Positions 13,233 through 25,355 of a DNA stretch of 64,000 nucleotides are shown one piece after another. Position 1 is the stretch's first letter; every line of letters starts with the position of its first letter. Source of the stretch: Saccopteryx bilineata (taxonomy: Eukaryota; Chordata; Mammalia; Chiroptera; Emballonuridae); NCBI RefSeq assembly GCF_036850765.1, contig NC_089495.1, positions 21,606,875-21,670,874 of the forward strand, given 5' to 3'. The position numbers and the translations under genes are program-made. Under the pieces are notes generated by a model. It was given only the letters and a program-made list of their open reading frames with translations, ran no database searches and had not been told where the DNA came from.

Positions 13233-13444
13233 TAGGGTTGCCCAATTTAGCAAATAAAAATTCAGGGTGGCCAGTTAAATCTATTGCATGGGCTATATTT
13301 ATATTAAAAAGTTACTTGTTGCTTATCTAAAGTTCAAATTTAACAACATATGTATACACGGGACATATTTAGGAGTAAACTTAGCTGTTGTTGATCTGAA
13401 GCTCAAATTTAACTGAGCATCCTGTATTTTTTATCTGGCTACCC
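13233..13444. mobile_element. Palindromic MITE-like repeat
   Basis: Left end agggttgcccaatttagcaa...ggccagttaaat is the inverted counterpart of the right end atttaactgagcatcctg...ctggctaccc. The two arms span about 60 bp each around a centre containing gcatgggctatat and acgggacatat. This is the structure of an old, widespread mammalian palindromic repeat whose formal name I cannot give with confidence. Confidence 0.65.
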
Positions 13445-14770
13445 GAACACTGCACTGGGACCCGGGAGAACCAAGATGAGTAAGTTATGGCATCTGACTC
13501 GCCGGGGCTCCCTGTCTGGTGCGCACCAGACCTGAAGAAGAAGAGCACAGGTTACAGCAGAGGATTACAGGTGCTTACCAAGTGCTTTCGGCAACACAGG
13601 CAAAGGCGCCATTAAATCCTAATTTAGCACCTAAGGTCCCTATCCTTCACAATGAAAATGATTCTAGAATTTCTTATTCTAGAATCGTCTCTGTCCTATA
13701 GATTCTGTAATACTGACTCAGGAACTTGCTGAGTGTTCTAAGTGTTTCTCCGGACGGGACATCACCCCCCTTCAGGAAGAGCACAGCAAAAGCGTTTCGG
13801 AAACTTCTGGGAGATAGCTCTCTCCTTAACCCAGAGCTGTGTTGGAAACCTTAAAAGAACCCACATGAGAGCAGGGAGCAATGTGGTTTGCAAGCAGTGA
13901 GTGTTCAGAAAGGGTCACTGGGTAATAAAACGGAACTTTATTTGTTGAAACACCACCCCATCTTCATATGTAACCCAAAAACCTGAACACGTGTTTAGAA
14001 CATTCACTATGCTTTCTGCCATTATTTCCCTCTGAATCAAGGGACTTGTCAAGGTAATCTGAAAGGAGTTGGGGAACACCAGCCACAGAACAGATCTGAA
14101 AAGACAAGTGAGAAAATAAACTGAGTTGTACACACTGCCAGGCAGTCTTCACCTCTTGCGTGCTCTGAAAGCTGGCTAGCATGCCGGAGAGCCTGTTTCA
14201 GATCTAGTTCAGGGGACGTCCCCGCCAGGTCAGCTGAGATGAAGGACTCCCCACACACTGCTCATGTGCACAGTTCTGACAGTAAGACTTTTGGGCCCAT
14301 ATTTGGAAAACTAAATCTCCTTTTATATCTGAAGCTCTTTTTTGAACCAGCAGCTGAGGGAGCTGGGCAAGACACAGAGTGGACTGGTCAGGTGGGGTCC
14401 AGCAAGGACAGTGCCCCAGAGTCCTGGCCCCAGGCTCACAATACTCTATCTCCTTGGCACTCGGGCAGGTGTGATGGGCGCAGCCTGGCACAGAATGGCT
14501 CCAGCCTAGAAATCACCTGAACCATCTCGGGAAGAGCTGCTTTTCTCTTCCCCACGATTTCAAGATCGTAAGAGAGAAAGCAAACGGGAGGGGAGAAAAG
14601 GAGGCAAGGAGGCCAAGAAACAGGTGGTATGTCCTATCTGTTTTCCGCTGGGACTCCCTTAGGCCACAGAAAAGAGCAGCATCACCGGTAAGGCTTTGGG
14701 ACCCACAGTAAGAAACCTAGAACATACCTGTATTTCAGGTCAGAGACAAGAAACCAAAGACCTAAAATTG
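13445..14770. other. Unique intronic sequence
   Basis: No exon or clear repeat recognised. Confidence 0.45.
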
Positions 14771-14977
14771 GACCCTGGGCAAGTAGGTCAGTTGGTCAAA
14801 GCATCATCCTGATACACCAAGGTTAGGGGTTCAATCCCAGCTCAGGGGACATACCGGAATCAACCCATGAATCCATAAATATGTAGAACAACAAATTGGT
14901 GTTTCTGTCTCTCTCTCCCCTTTCCTTTCTCTCTAAAAATCAATCAATCAATAGTAAAGTTAACAATAAAAAAAAAA
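14771..14977 (+). mobile_element. VES-type bat SINE
   Basis: tRNA-like head gaccctgggcaagtaggtca, B-box-like ggttcaatccc, then tggtgtttctgtctctctctc and a CAAT-rich tail. Target duplication of about 17 bp, AACAAAGAC.TAAAATTG, at 14751-14770 and 14978-14994 with few differences. Confidence 0.88.
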
Positions 14978-15089
14978 ACAAAGACTTAAAATTGAGTAAT
15001 TAGTTAAATATTATATTACTTACAAGGTCTCAATTTTCCAGTATTAAGAATACTAACACTTTTAAAAAATTAAAGTGGCCTTTGACTCC

Positions 15090-15180
15090 TGGCCTGTTCA
15101 TGTTTGTATCCCCAGTACTGAGCCCAACCATGGCCCTTAGCAGACATCGCATGACGTCGGGGTGAGTTGATGGATGGTGT
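15090..15180 (+). mobile_element. L2 3'-end relic
   Basis: ttgtatccccagtactgagc...ccttagcagaca and gttgatggatgg match the L2 3'-end pattern. Short and diverged. Confidence 0.45.
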
Positions 15181-15918
15181 CCATGAAGTTTCAATCCCAT
15201 GAGCCACATTCCCTACCTTGGGCACGCCTTAGTGTTTACTGCATGCAGGAAGCTCTGCAGTGCCATGGTTTTATTTATACATGTTCCTAACAGCCAAGGG
15301 AATTGATTCTCCAAGAGATAAAGAGAAGTATACTCAAATTCTCACCTTTCAAGGCCCAACATTAAAACTTACTTACAAGAAGACACTTTCACAAGTCAGA
15401 AGGTTAAAACACTTTTGTAATTATCCAGAAAAAAATTCAACCTGTTTACTATTTTGTTTCAAAAGGCAGTGCAAAGGAAAATATTTTGAAAGTACTGCCA
15501 ACTTCTAAAACGAAAAAAAAAAAATCTGTAAGTCCCAAAATACATTTAGTCCATTAAACAAAGCAGGAAAAAAAGCCCACAAAAAAAACCTGTTTCAATT
15601 CAAGACCATAAAGGTTTAGACAGAAAGTTCATGAAAGATTAACAAATTCCAGATATGGCCCTACTGTTTAACCATTGAGCAGTCGATGCAATACGGGAGA
15701 GGTTTGCTTCTAATTCAATATTCTTATCAGATCTCTGACTCTACAGTGAGATATCTTCCAAGACAAAATATGCCAACTATTCTCCCCTGAAATACACTAT
15801 GTGAACTTTCTGGACTTAGGTATTTTCTTCTTCCTTTTATCCAAACACAAATGGTCTCATCATCTCCACCACAATTAAGAGTATATATAAGTAATGTATA
15901 AAGACACACATGTATGTA
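15181..15918. other. Unique intronic sequence
   Basis: AT-rich, A-runs near 15510-15590. Nothing else recognised. Confidence 0.45.
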
Positions 15919-16490
15919 CCGTCAGCCCCCCTCATCCGTGGTTTTGCCTTCTATAGTTTCATTACCCGCAGTCAATCATGGTCTGAAACTATTAAATGGA
16001 AAATTCCAGAAATGAACAATCATAAGTTTTAAACTGCACACCGTTCTGAGGGGTGTGATGAAATCTCCGGACATCCTGCTCCATCCCATGTGGGACATGA
16101 ATTGTGACTTTGTCCAGAGTGTCCCCGCTGCATACACTCGCGACCCTTAGTGATTTAGCAGTGGTCTCGCTATCCCTGTGCTCCTGTTCCAGTCACCCTT
16201 ATGTTACTGGAAAATAGCCCCACAGCATAAGAGCAGTGATGGTGGCAACTTGGACGCTCGGACGTGCCACAGCGAAACTAACTGTAAAGCGCTTCCTGTA
16301 AGTGAGAAGGTGAGCACCACACAATAAGGTACTTTAAAAGAGAGAGGGGGAGAAACCATCTTCATATAACATTTATAACAAGGACTATTTCCTTGAGGAT
16401 GGGCTCTGAGGCCGATATCCTGCTGAACCTCCCATAGTGCCCGGACCTTACTGGAGGTCTTGGTCAATTCCCGTGGACCAAAGACAGGAT
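15919..16490 (+). mobile_element. Tigger (pogo/Tc1-mariner) DNA transposon relic
   Basis: The left end matches a Tigger terminus (gtcagccccc...atccgtggttt), followed by aattccagaaatgaacaatc and gatgaaatctccg. Around 16200-16340 the order follows the Tigger transposase start region (ctggaaaatagccccacagc, aagagcagtgatggtggcaa, cgcttcctgtaagtgagaag). The end near 16450-16490 (tactggaggtcttggtcaat) resembles the right terminus, so most of the transposase is deleted. Frames are broken. Confidence 0.8.
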
Positions 16491-16576
16491 TTGGCAAATA
16501 AACACCCTAATGTCTTCCTGTGCATTAACTCTAAATATTATCCCACTTCTAGGCATTGCATGAGCACCGTGTAGTG

Positions 16577-16951
16577 CAGTGGTAGTCATTCTGGTCCCTA
16601 CCGCCCACTAGTGGGCGTTCCAGCTTTCATGGTGGGCAGTAGCGGAGCAACCAAAGTATAAATAAAAAGATAGATTTAACTACAGTAAGTTGTTTTATAA
16701 AGATTTATTCTGAAAAAAAAAAAAAAGATTTATTCTGCCAAACAGCAAAAATCTGACATAAAGTACTTGGTAAGTAATTATTATTATATGCTTTAACTTG
16801 CTGTAACTCTGCTTTATAAATTTTATAAAGTAAAGTTACTTCCCTACTTTATAAATCACCATTACTGTGGAACCGGTGGGCAGTTAGAAAATTTTACTAC
16901 TAACAGAGATACAAAAGTGGGCGGTAGGTATAAAAAGGTTGACTACCCCTG
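16577..16951. mobile_element. Non-autonomous hAT DNA transposon, 375 bp
   Basis: Ends CAGTGGTAGTCATTCTGG...TACCGCCCAC and, inverted, GTGGGCGGTAGG...GGTTGACTACCCCTG. A perfect 8-bp target duplication GTGTAGTG flanks it at 16569-16576 and 16952-16959. The interior is AT-rich and contains a local duplication of aaagatttattctg around an A-run at 16696-16738. Confidence 0.95.
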
Positions 16952-16959
16952 GTGTAGTG

Positions 16960-19045
16960 ATAATACAGACAAACTAAGTTAAATGATTTTCTTTCCATCC
17001 AGTATGAGCTAAGGCCATATTAGCCTCTGAAGACAGTCTCAACATCGTTAACTGGCTGTAAACGGGAACTCTGACATGGGAAGCAGTCCTCGGCAGACAT
17101 GGACCTCCAAACAGAGGTGGCCGCAGGCCTGGGATTCCCCTCCACCTGGAGCCACTCCGAACTGCTGAACATGCCCACAAATGATCCTCTCAGGGATGAT
17201 GACACGCTCACCAACCCACAGTGCAATCCATGGGAAGCCCTTTCTCATTAATCCAGACAGCCAGGCGTGACCCCTGCCTGGGAGGCTCCTCCCTCCTAGC
17301 GTAGGCTGTCGCTGTCACTATAGAAACAAGCAATGTTATAAATGACTAAAATAAGCAATGTGACAAGTGGCTTCCACTGAGAGTCATCATTATTTCATGT
17401 ATGAAATTTAAGTAATACCTCATTGATACCGTGCTCAGATCCTACAGGAATCTTTAGGGGAGGGGGGCAGGGGCCAGAAAGCACAAATTAAATCTCAGCT
17501 GCATTTCGTGCTGTTTGATCCTCCCTAATGGCAACTAGAGTCTAGAGAAAATTAGTGGGAGAAAAGATCACGGATGGGTTCTTAATAATTTATTCCAAGT
17601 TATTTTGTTGTATCATTATTAGGTTAAAAATTAGTGAAGGCTTACACTGTGTTTACACTGGGCCTAAAGGCCATCATGGGGGCAGGCTGCCTTGAAGAAT
17701 TTAAAGAGGGTGCAGAGAGGAGGAGGAAGGGGCAAGGAGAGAACCGCTCTGAGCTGCAGTGGGCCAGGCGGGCTGTGCGGCTGTAAGCTAGGTCATCAGC
17801 CCAATCGGCAGCTGTTAACACTGCAGGGGTGTCTCCTCCCACTGTCCCCCAACCCGCCCGAGAGCCGGCCAATTTGATAATGAATAAACAAAGCACAAAC
17901 AAAAGCACCTAACAGAACAGGACTGCAGGAGAAAAAAAGAGAAAGATCGTCCTACACCAACCAGATTTCTTGAGTGGATTTGCTTTGACCCCTTCTTTTA
18001 CAAGCGCCACCACGGAAAATGAGCGAGAACAAAAGAGGACCCCACAGACACAGCCGTGAAGGACTCCAGGGCTGGCCGCATACATAATGCACTCCCTGTA
18101 GGCATCGTTTGTCCTTTCGATATTTTAAAGTGGTCTAAGGTTACTGGATACTTACACAGCCTCTCATTTCTTCTAGGCGACCCTTGCAAATTTAAGAACT
18201 GGGAACTTCATTATTCTGCAAATAACATTCCTTACAAATGTGACTGTAAATCTGCTAGCATTCACTCGGTGTCCATCACAGAGGACGGTGGCTGAGCAAC
18301 CCAGGCAAAGCAATTAGGTCAGCAGGCTGTATCTATATCCGCCCCGTGACATTAATCTTGCCAGTTCACTTCTGCTTTCTGTTTTAAAAAGAAAAGCCCC
18401 AGTTCTCTTCCCACCGTGGTTAAAAACTGATCCCCACACCACACTCCCAAACCAAAGAGACATGCTTTCCCCCACAGAGAAGGGGGACTCTGAATCCCAG
18501 AGAGGTTGCCTGGTACATCCAAGATCTCACAGCCAGGCCGAGGCCCGGGACTCCTCCTTGTGAGCCTCCGGGAGTGCTTCCTGCCCGCCCAAGGACCTGC
18601 CCGGGGCCTGGACCATGTATTGTCTGAATTACCTCGGAGTGGTCCACCTGCTTCCATTCACACCCCCTTCAAGTCTGTCTTCCAGGCCGTCACCCTGAGT
18701 ATCCTTACAAAATGTAAAATTGACATTTCCCCACCAGACCCTTCAATATTTCCCTCTCACCCAAGGGGGGAAACATCACCAACTCAAATAAAAATATTTT
18801 AGCTTTATATTGAGGTATCAAGAGTTCTGTTCTGGTGGTGCAAAAATGTTAGCTGGCAGGGTAGAGAGGCTAAAAAATATTTACATGGAATGTATACATA
18901 TAAAGAAAATTGCTGATTCCCAGTAATTTGAATGACCCTCTTCCCCTCACCCGGGGCATACGGGACGTGTACCACCGTTCAGTGGCCCACAGTTGGGGGG
19001 GGGGGGGTCTGAAGAAAGTCCCCTCGCAGCATCTCGGCTCTGCTG
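16960..19045. other. Unique intronic sequence
   Basis: GC-richer than its surroundings at 17640-17880 and 18470-18660, without a recognisable exon. G-run at about 18996-19008. Confidence 0.45.
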
Positions 19046-19366
19046 GAGACCTGCTCCCACCCAGCCAGCCCCGGGGACCCGCTCCCACCCAGCCAGCCCC
19101 GGAGACCCGCTCCCACCCAGCCAGCCCCGGAGACCCGCTCCCACCCGGCCAGCCCCGGGGACCCGCTCCCACCCAGCCAGCCCCGGAGACCCGTTCCCAC
19201 CCGGCCAGCCCCGGGGACCTGCTCCCACCCGGCCAGACCTGCTCCCACCCAGCCAGCCCCGGAGACCTGCTCCCACCCGCCAGCCCCGGAGACCCGCTCC
19301 CACCCGCCAGCCCCGGAGACCTGCTCCCACCCGGCCAGACCTGCTCCCACCCAGCCAGCCCGACAC
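19046..19366. repeat. 28-bp minisatellite, about 11 units
   Basis: Tandem units of the form gacccgctcccacccagcca plus gccccgga, with a few shortened or single-base variant copies. The 28-base period (not a multiple of three) keeps all frames open on both strands, which explains the long proline-rich and glycine-rich ORFs here. They are not genes. Confidence 0.92.
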
Positions 19367-19419
19367 CTGGCTCGGAGGTCTCCCTTCCTCTAGGGCTTTT
19401 CTGGCCCCTGAAGATCTTT

Positions 19420-19918
19420 CTTGTTTTTGTTTGTTATTTTTTGTGACTGAGACAGAGACAGAGAGAGGAACAGATAGGGACAGACAGACAGGAAGGGAGA
19501 GAGATGAGAAGCATCAATTCTTCGTTGCGACACCTTAGCTGTTCATTGATTGCTTTCTCATATGTGCCTTAAGGTGGGGGGGAGGGTTTATAGCAGATGA
19601 GTGACCCCTTGGCTCAAGCCAGCGAGCATGGGCTCAAGCCCTGACCATGGGGTCACGTCTACGATCCCACGCTCAAGCCAGAGACCCCGCACTCAAGCTG
19701 GGTGAGCCTGCGCTCAAGCCAGAGATCCCGCACTCAAGCTGAGTGAGCCCGCGCTCAAGCCAGAGACCCCGCACTCAAGCTGAGTGAGCCCACGCTCAAG
19801 CCAGAGATCCCGCTCTCAAGCAGTTGAGTCCGCGCTCAAGCCGCAACCTCGGGTTTCAAACCTGGGTCCTCTGCTTTCCAGTCCAACACTCTAGCCACTG
19901 CGCCACCACCTGGTCAGG
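19420..19918 (-). mobile_element. Long-form bat SINE with expanded internal repeats
   Basis: Minus-strand SINE: the T-rich tail side lies at 19430 and the tRNA-like head at 19870-19918 (gccaccacctggtcaggc). Flanked by a perfect 12-bp target duplication CTGAAGATCTTT at 19408-19419 and 19919-19930. Sister copies in the window are about 290-350 bp, but this one is about 500 bp because a roughly 38-bp block (cgctcaagccagagaccccg / cactcaagctgagtgagcc) is repeated about four times at 19662-19830. Confidence 0.92.
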
Positions 19919-19944
19919 CTGAAGATCTTTATATCTCAGCATAT

Positions 19945-20085
19945 ATTACCCAGCCCTGCAACTGTATTATTACTGCCAGCTCCACCTCCTTAAGACTCTA
20001 GCTTCCTGGGACCAGGGCCTGCTCACCCCGGCTCTCTATAACCCGCCCTGTGCCTTGTCATTGCAGATTTCCAGTTAATGTTTAC
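19945..20085 (+). mobile_element. L2-like 3'-end relic
   Basis: taagactctagcttcctggg accagggcctg and a later ccctgtgcc follow the L2 'actgtaagctccttgagggcaggg' pattern loosely. Confidence 0.4.
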
Positions 20086-20184
20086 ACAGAATTAAACATG
20101 TGCAGGTCACACACATTATTCTGTGTTTCATTCAACAGACCACCTATTTTGACAGGTGGAAAGTTATCATCTTCCTGAGAGGCA

Positions 20185-20330
20185 GAGAGCGTAGGCTCTG
20201 GAGGAGGACAGCCAAGCCCCGTCATGTCCTGTAATCCTGTATGCCCCGGGCCAACTTACTCAGCCCTCCTGGGCCTCAGTGTTCCTCACCTGTAAACAGG
20301 ATAACGGTGTTCAGAGCTACCACTTAGTGA
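20185..20330 (+). mobile_element. MIR SINE relic
   Basis: gcgtaggctctggaggagga, ggccaacttactcagccctc, gggcctcagtgttcctcacc and tgtaaacaggataacggtg fall in MIR order. Confidence 0.8.
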
Positions 20331-20480
20331 ACACTTCGTAAAAAGTACTCTGGACACTTGGCACCCATTCAGTCATTTACTCCTCACAACATCTAAGGAA
20401 GCTCTGACAGCTGGAAAAAATGCTTAGGAACCATTACAATTATTTCTCTTCATACACAGATGAAGAAACTGAGACTCAAG
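20331..20480 (+). mobile_element. MIR-family relic, second copy
   Basis: cttagtgaacacttcgta, catttactcctcacaaca and agatgaagaaactgagactc match another MIR-type core in order. Directly abuts the preceding MIR. Confidence 0.6.
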
Positions 20481-20529
20481 CTTCTTTACTCCCTAATCTA
20501 CTGGATTGAGAGATAAAAGCTGCAAGGAG

Positions 20530-20891
20530 GGCCCTGGCCAGTTGGCTAAGTGATGGAGTGTCAGCCCGGCACGTGGAAGTCCTGGGTTCATTTCCCAGTC
20601 AGGGCACACAGGAGAAGTGACCATCTGCTTCTCTACCCGTCCTCCTTCTGTTTCTCTTCCTTTCTTCCCCTCCCACAGCCATGGCTCAAATATGAGCAAC
20701 TTGGCCCTGGGTGCTGAGAATGGCTCCTTGGCCTGCCTCAGGAGCTAAAATAGCTCAGTTGCTGAGCAATGGAACAGTGGCTCCAGATAGGCAGAGCATC
20801 ATCCAGTAGGAGGCTTGACCAGTGAATCCCGGTCCAGGGTGCATGCGAGAGTCTATCTCTCTGCCTCTCACTTAATTTAAAAAAAAAAAAG
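20530..20891 (+). mobile_element. VES-type composite SINE (older copy)
   Basis: Same structure as the copy at 30554: head gccctggccagttggct, cagggcacacaggagaag, a second part with ccatggctcaaatatgag and tggctccttggcctgcc, a third part with tcccggtccagggtgcatgc, then an A-tail. Its tRNA-like head has lost several stem pairs, so it is older. Confidence 0.88.
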
Positions 20892-23800
20892 GTAAGGACA
20901 CTTTATCTGATGCTGGTTCCATGCCACGCAAGAAAGCTGCATGGCAGTCCTCATCCCTAGCTGTCTGGAGGACATTTGTCCTCTGCCCCCCTCCACAGAC
21001 AACAATGTCGACTGCTTGGGGTGCAGATCTGTCCCATTACAGACAGGAGCTAAGCTGGAGGAGGAGGAAGCTGGGAGTCATGCCTAAGTTAAGTAGCACA
21101 CACACCCAGATTCCAAGCATTATAAACTTATCTGAATAACTCGTGCGTCTGCGCCCTTACAAGGCCGTGAACAAAGCCACCAACATACCACCAGACCCTT
21201 CAAAAGCAAATATTTGTCTACAACTAAAGACGCAGGGTTCTTTTCTAACAAAGAACAATGTATGCTGCTCTCATTCCCGATTCTTCCTCCTGGTTTTACA
21301 GTGGGCTCTGCCTTCAAACTGCGCGATAAATCAGGAGATTTATGGACTGTAAAGAAGGACAGAGGGCGTATTCCACGCTCCCTGGGAGTACCTGGGGCCA
21401 GCTGCCCAGGACTTTATCACTTCCTGGAAACAGGACCTGTTTTTTTTTTTTGTTTTTTTTTTTGGCTCAGTGAAAGAATTTTAACAACCCTGGTAATCAA
21501 CCAAATGCAATCATCCCTGCTATTTGGGGAAGCTTTTCATGCTGCCCCATGTCACAAAAACAAGGCTCAGAGGGAGGCAGCAACAGTTCCCTGGAAGTGC
21601 CCAAGAGGCTAGCTAGCACAAGCCTCAGAAATTCTGTTCGGCTGCAGTAAAGCCTGGCCCAATAGCCTCAAAGGCAGATTCCTGAAATCACCAAACAGAA
21701 AACAAGTGATTTTTCCTTTTGCCTACACCAAGAAAAAAAGGTGGGAATACTGTAGCGACCAGAGAGAATGCACATTACCTTCGAATACCCAGAGGGTGTG
21801 CATGTGTGTGTTTTTCTGGGGGAGAGGGAAAAGGCATACAGCCACAGAGGCTTAATAACAAAAGAGAAAATTCAAAAGAAACACCTGCCTCAGTCTAGAG
21901 AGAGGCGCAACCAGGGCCAGCCATCTGGGGGTGAACGGTGGCGGTGAAGGGGACAGATGCACCCCACAGGGGCTTTGCAGCCCAGTTTTTGTTACTCACC
22001 CTGGGCACACAACAGCCCAGCTCTCAGCAGACCAGTGAGCTGTTTCAGGCATCGGAGTGTTCTCCTGGGAAATTCACGTTTCTCTCTGTACTTCTTTCCC
22101 AGGCAACTTAGGAGCCACAAGCCCCCTGAATCAGAGGCACTGCAGCTCTGCCGTGCAGAAGTGTGGCCAAGGTGAATCAAGATATTTTTAACACCATGTT
22201 CCAAAAACGTGGCTTGCTCTTTCCTCTTTACCGTCTGCACTGATTTGGGCACATAGTGTGAGATTGGAGGCCTCTGAAGACCAAACACTTCCATGAGCCC
22301 TGTGGGGGGGAAAAAATCTCTTTCTCCAAGAACCCGGTTGGGTGATTTTGTTAGGTTTAAACAAACTATGCAATTAAGTATCTTTTAAACACAAAAGCCA
22401 CTTCAACAGGATTTAACTGTTTACTTTTTTACAGGTCAAACACATTTCAGAGTGCTGGGCTAGACCCGTTCTTTACTACTTACACTCACAGAAAAGCAAA
22501 CGGTGTGGATAATCACTTCAATTGTGAACGCCTCCTAGTACCAGGATCCATGCAAGGCTCATTTGCTGAGCATAACTCACCAAGCTGAAGTCCAGAAAAT
22601 ACACAGTGTGGAGCTCTGAGGGCTGGGTGTAGGGCAGAAATGAAAACCACCCACTGGCGTAGGCGGGCTCGCCTTCACATGATGATTGAGGTAGAAGCAA
22701 GGTTTTGAGTCAGTGAAACACAGCTCGTTACCAATTATTTTTCATTAATTTCTCACACCGACACAGCATTGTTCTTATCTGCCACTGTCTCATTTTAATC
22801 AGTGGTACATTTATTTGTAGACATACAAGGTTTGTCATTATTGCTATGTCTAAACATTCCATCACATTATAATGGGTGAATTAAACTGTGAAATGCATAA
22901 TTATGCCCAAAACACTGTATTCCAATGTGCTTCACAAAAGCCAATTAAAAAGATTACTTTTATTTTAAATCACGATGTTAAGCTTTTATAATTCCCAAAC
23001 TCCTTTTTTAAGTCCCACCATTTTGTCTCACACATTTGTCTTTTTCTAATTGCATCTCAAACGTGTTCTGTGCACAAAAGGGCTTACCAACTCTGAAGGA
23101 AGTGAGATTGAGTGTTTTTCAAAACTCTAGAAGGTAGAGAACTTACGTGGCTTACAATCTGTAAAATAATCAGGAAAGAATCAAAGATCTGTCAACACAG
23201 AACTAACGAAGCAGTAGTCTTAGACTATTATGTTATATACTACATATAATTGCATATTCCATATTATACACAGGTTTGTAACTGTTCACATGGAAGCATC
23301 TTCAACATATATTTTAATTGATTTATTTTTTTATTCAAAATATATTTTAAGAGACCAATAGCAAAGTGCAGAACAATGACTATGCATGATCTCTTTCAGG
23401 TTAAAATATATGCAAATATATTTTCTTTTCCTTCAAAGAAATTCTCCAGGAACATTTTACAGAGTCCCGGAAATGGGACTGTGAATGAGAGACTTCTGCT
23501 TCTGAATATACCATCCAAGTATAGACATTACTATCTTATTATCAGTCAAGTTTCTATGGGTATAGATATTATGGTATGCTGTGATTCCTTCTGTAATTCC
23601 TTCTGTTACATCTTTGAATTTAGAAAAATAATATTTCATTTCATCACAAAGGAAGCCATCAATGAACTGTACTGAATAAAATTTGAAACTTCAAGATAAC
23701 ATAAGTTTTTTAAACATCAAAAGGGCAAATAAGCTAGAAAGTAAACACCTTAATTATGATAGACAAAAGGTTATCAACTTTAGTACATCAAGTGTTCATG

Positions 23801-24129
23801 TAAACTGAACTCTGTGATAAGAAATCACTGTGACTAAAAAAATACCACAAAGACGATCATGCAAAAGTCATGACCGGACAACTCTCAAAAGAAGCAACTC
23901 AATTAGGCAGTATTCATAGAGGAAAACATTCATGTTCATAAGTCAGTCTGAACCATCAGTGAGATACTGTTTTCCATTCACTGCTGGTACATTGTTAAGA
24001 TGACCCCCAGTGCTGAGGCTGTGCAGTGGGATCGGTCATATTATATTGGATGAATTACCTGCGTGCTCCGCAGGTAGGAGTATGACCTGTGTCCTCTCGA
24101 GACAAGCCACATAATCATGGACTGGACCT
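20892..24129. other. Unique intronic sequence
   Basis: T-runs at 21440-21462. AT-rich from 22700. Short ORFs without domains. No exon recognised. Confidence 0.45.
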
Positions 24130-24480
24130 TACACACGCTTTGCCTTTGACTCAGTGACTCCACTTCAGGGGTTACTGCCCAAATAAGAAAGAGCTTTTAC
24201 ACAGACACACAGTCACCACAGAATAACTCATAACAACAAAACCTGAAACAACTTAAGTGATCCAATGGTTGAATAAACAAAGGTAAGAATCCCTTGATGT
24301 ACTATTTGTAAGCATGTATAATTACTGTGTAGACACTAATAACATGAAATCATATTCATGATAGCTTAGGTTAAAAAAATATTTAAATTATTTATACAAT
24401 ATTATTATAATTATGTATTTCACTAAACCTAATCTTAAAAAATTGAAAATAAATAAATAAAGCAAAATGTGTAATTATGT
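24130..24480 (+). mobile_element. Ancient L1-type LINE relic
   Basis: gactccacttcaggggttac, caaaacctgaaacaacttaa, caatggttgaataaac and catattcatgatagctt follow the order of the 3' part of an old L1 ORF2. No open frame. Confidence 0.6.
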
Positions 24481-24689
24481 TAGATACCAGCTGTGACTGT
24501 TTTTTTTTCCTTTTTTTCTTTCCCTTTACCCTCCAAATTTGTATTTGTTTTAATAAGGGGGGTATGTATTTTTAAAAGAGCATAGGATATTTATAGAGGT
24601 CACACTGTACTGTACTACTATGAAAAAACAAGAGTTTATCCATAAGCTTATCAGATTGGTATATAGTTAAACCTGTGCTTTCTGCGATT

Positions 24690-24925
24690 AATAGTAGGAA
24701 CAACAGCAGGTAACATCTCTTGAGTTCTTGCCATGTGTGAAGCATTGTTCTAAGCATTTTACGTGCATTAATGCAATCTTTAGGACCACCACGTGAGACA
24801 GAGGCTACGAGGATGCCCAGAGTCCCACAGCTAACAAGGGGTGGGCAGGGATTTGAACCCAGCAGTCTCCTTCGAGAGCCCTTGCAACTAACCACTATTC
24901 GATAATGCTTCCACTTGAAAATGCA
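24690..24925 (+). mobile_element. MIR-like relic
   Basis: cttgagttcttgccatgtgt...agcattgttctaagcatttt, tgcaatctttaggaccac, and agtcccacagctaacaaggg followed by gatttgaacccagcagtct reproduce the order of the common MIR-type mammalian repeat. Confidence 0.7.
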
Positions 24926-25098
24926 ACACAAAATCCCAAATGTTTCAAGTCAAAATATAAACAAAATATAAAGTAAAATTTTTAAGTATGTTGCATTTCC
25001 TAGGATTTCAATTACAACATAACCAGGTATAATTTTGATAAATTGAAGGGGCAAGGGAAGATAGACTCCCAAGATGATATGATAAAAGATACAAGAAA

Positions 25099-25342
25099 GC
25101 CTGACCTGTGGTGGCGCAGTGGATAAAGCGTTGACCTGGAATGCTGAGGTCACCGGTTCAAAGCCCTAGGCTTTCCTGGTCAAGGCACATATGGGAGTTG
25201 ATGCTTCCTGCTCCTCCCCCCTTCCCTCTCCCTCCCTCTCTCTCTCTCTCTCTCACTCTCATTCTCTCTTTTCTCTCTAAAAATGAATAAATAAAATCTA
25301 AAATAAAATTGAAAAGAGTGAATTAAAAAAGAAAAAAAAATT
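25099..25342 (+). mobile_element. Short tRNA-derived bat SINE (Rhin-1-like)
   Basis: gcctgacctgtggtggcgca...gcacatatgggagttgatgc, a (CT)n run and a long A-rich tail. Perfect 13-bp target duplication AAGATACAAGAAA at 25086-25098 and 25343-25355. Confidence 0.94.
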
Positions 25343-25355
25343 AAGATACAAGAAA

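Noticed and set aside
19046..19366. CRISPR-like regular repeats
   Set aside because: Units are head to tail without unique spacers, in vertebrate DNA.
18910..19538. Proline-rich and glycine-rich ORFs of up to 181 residues
   Set aside because: Translations of a 28-bp minisatellite plus a SINE.
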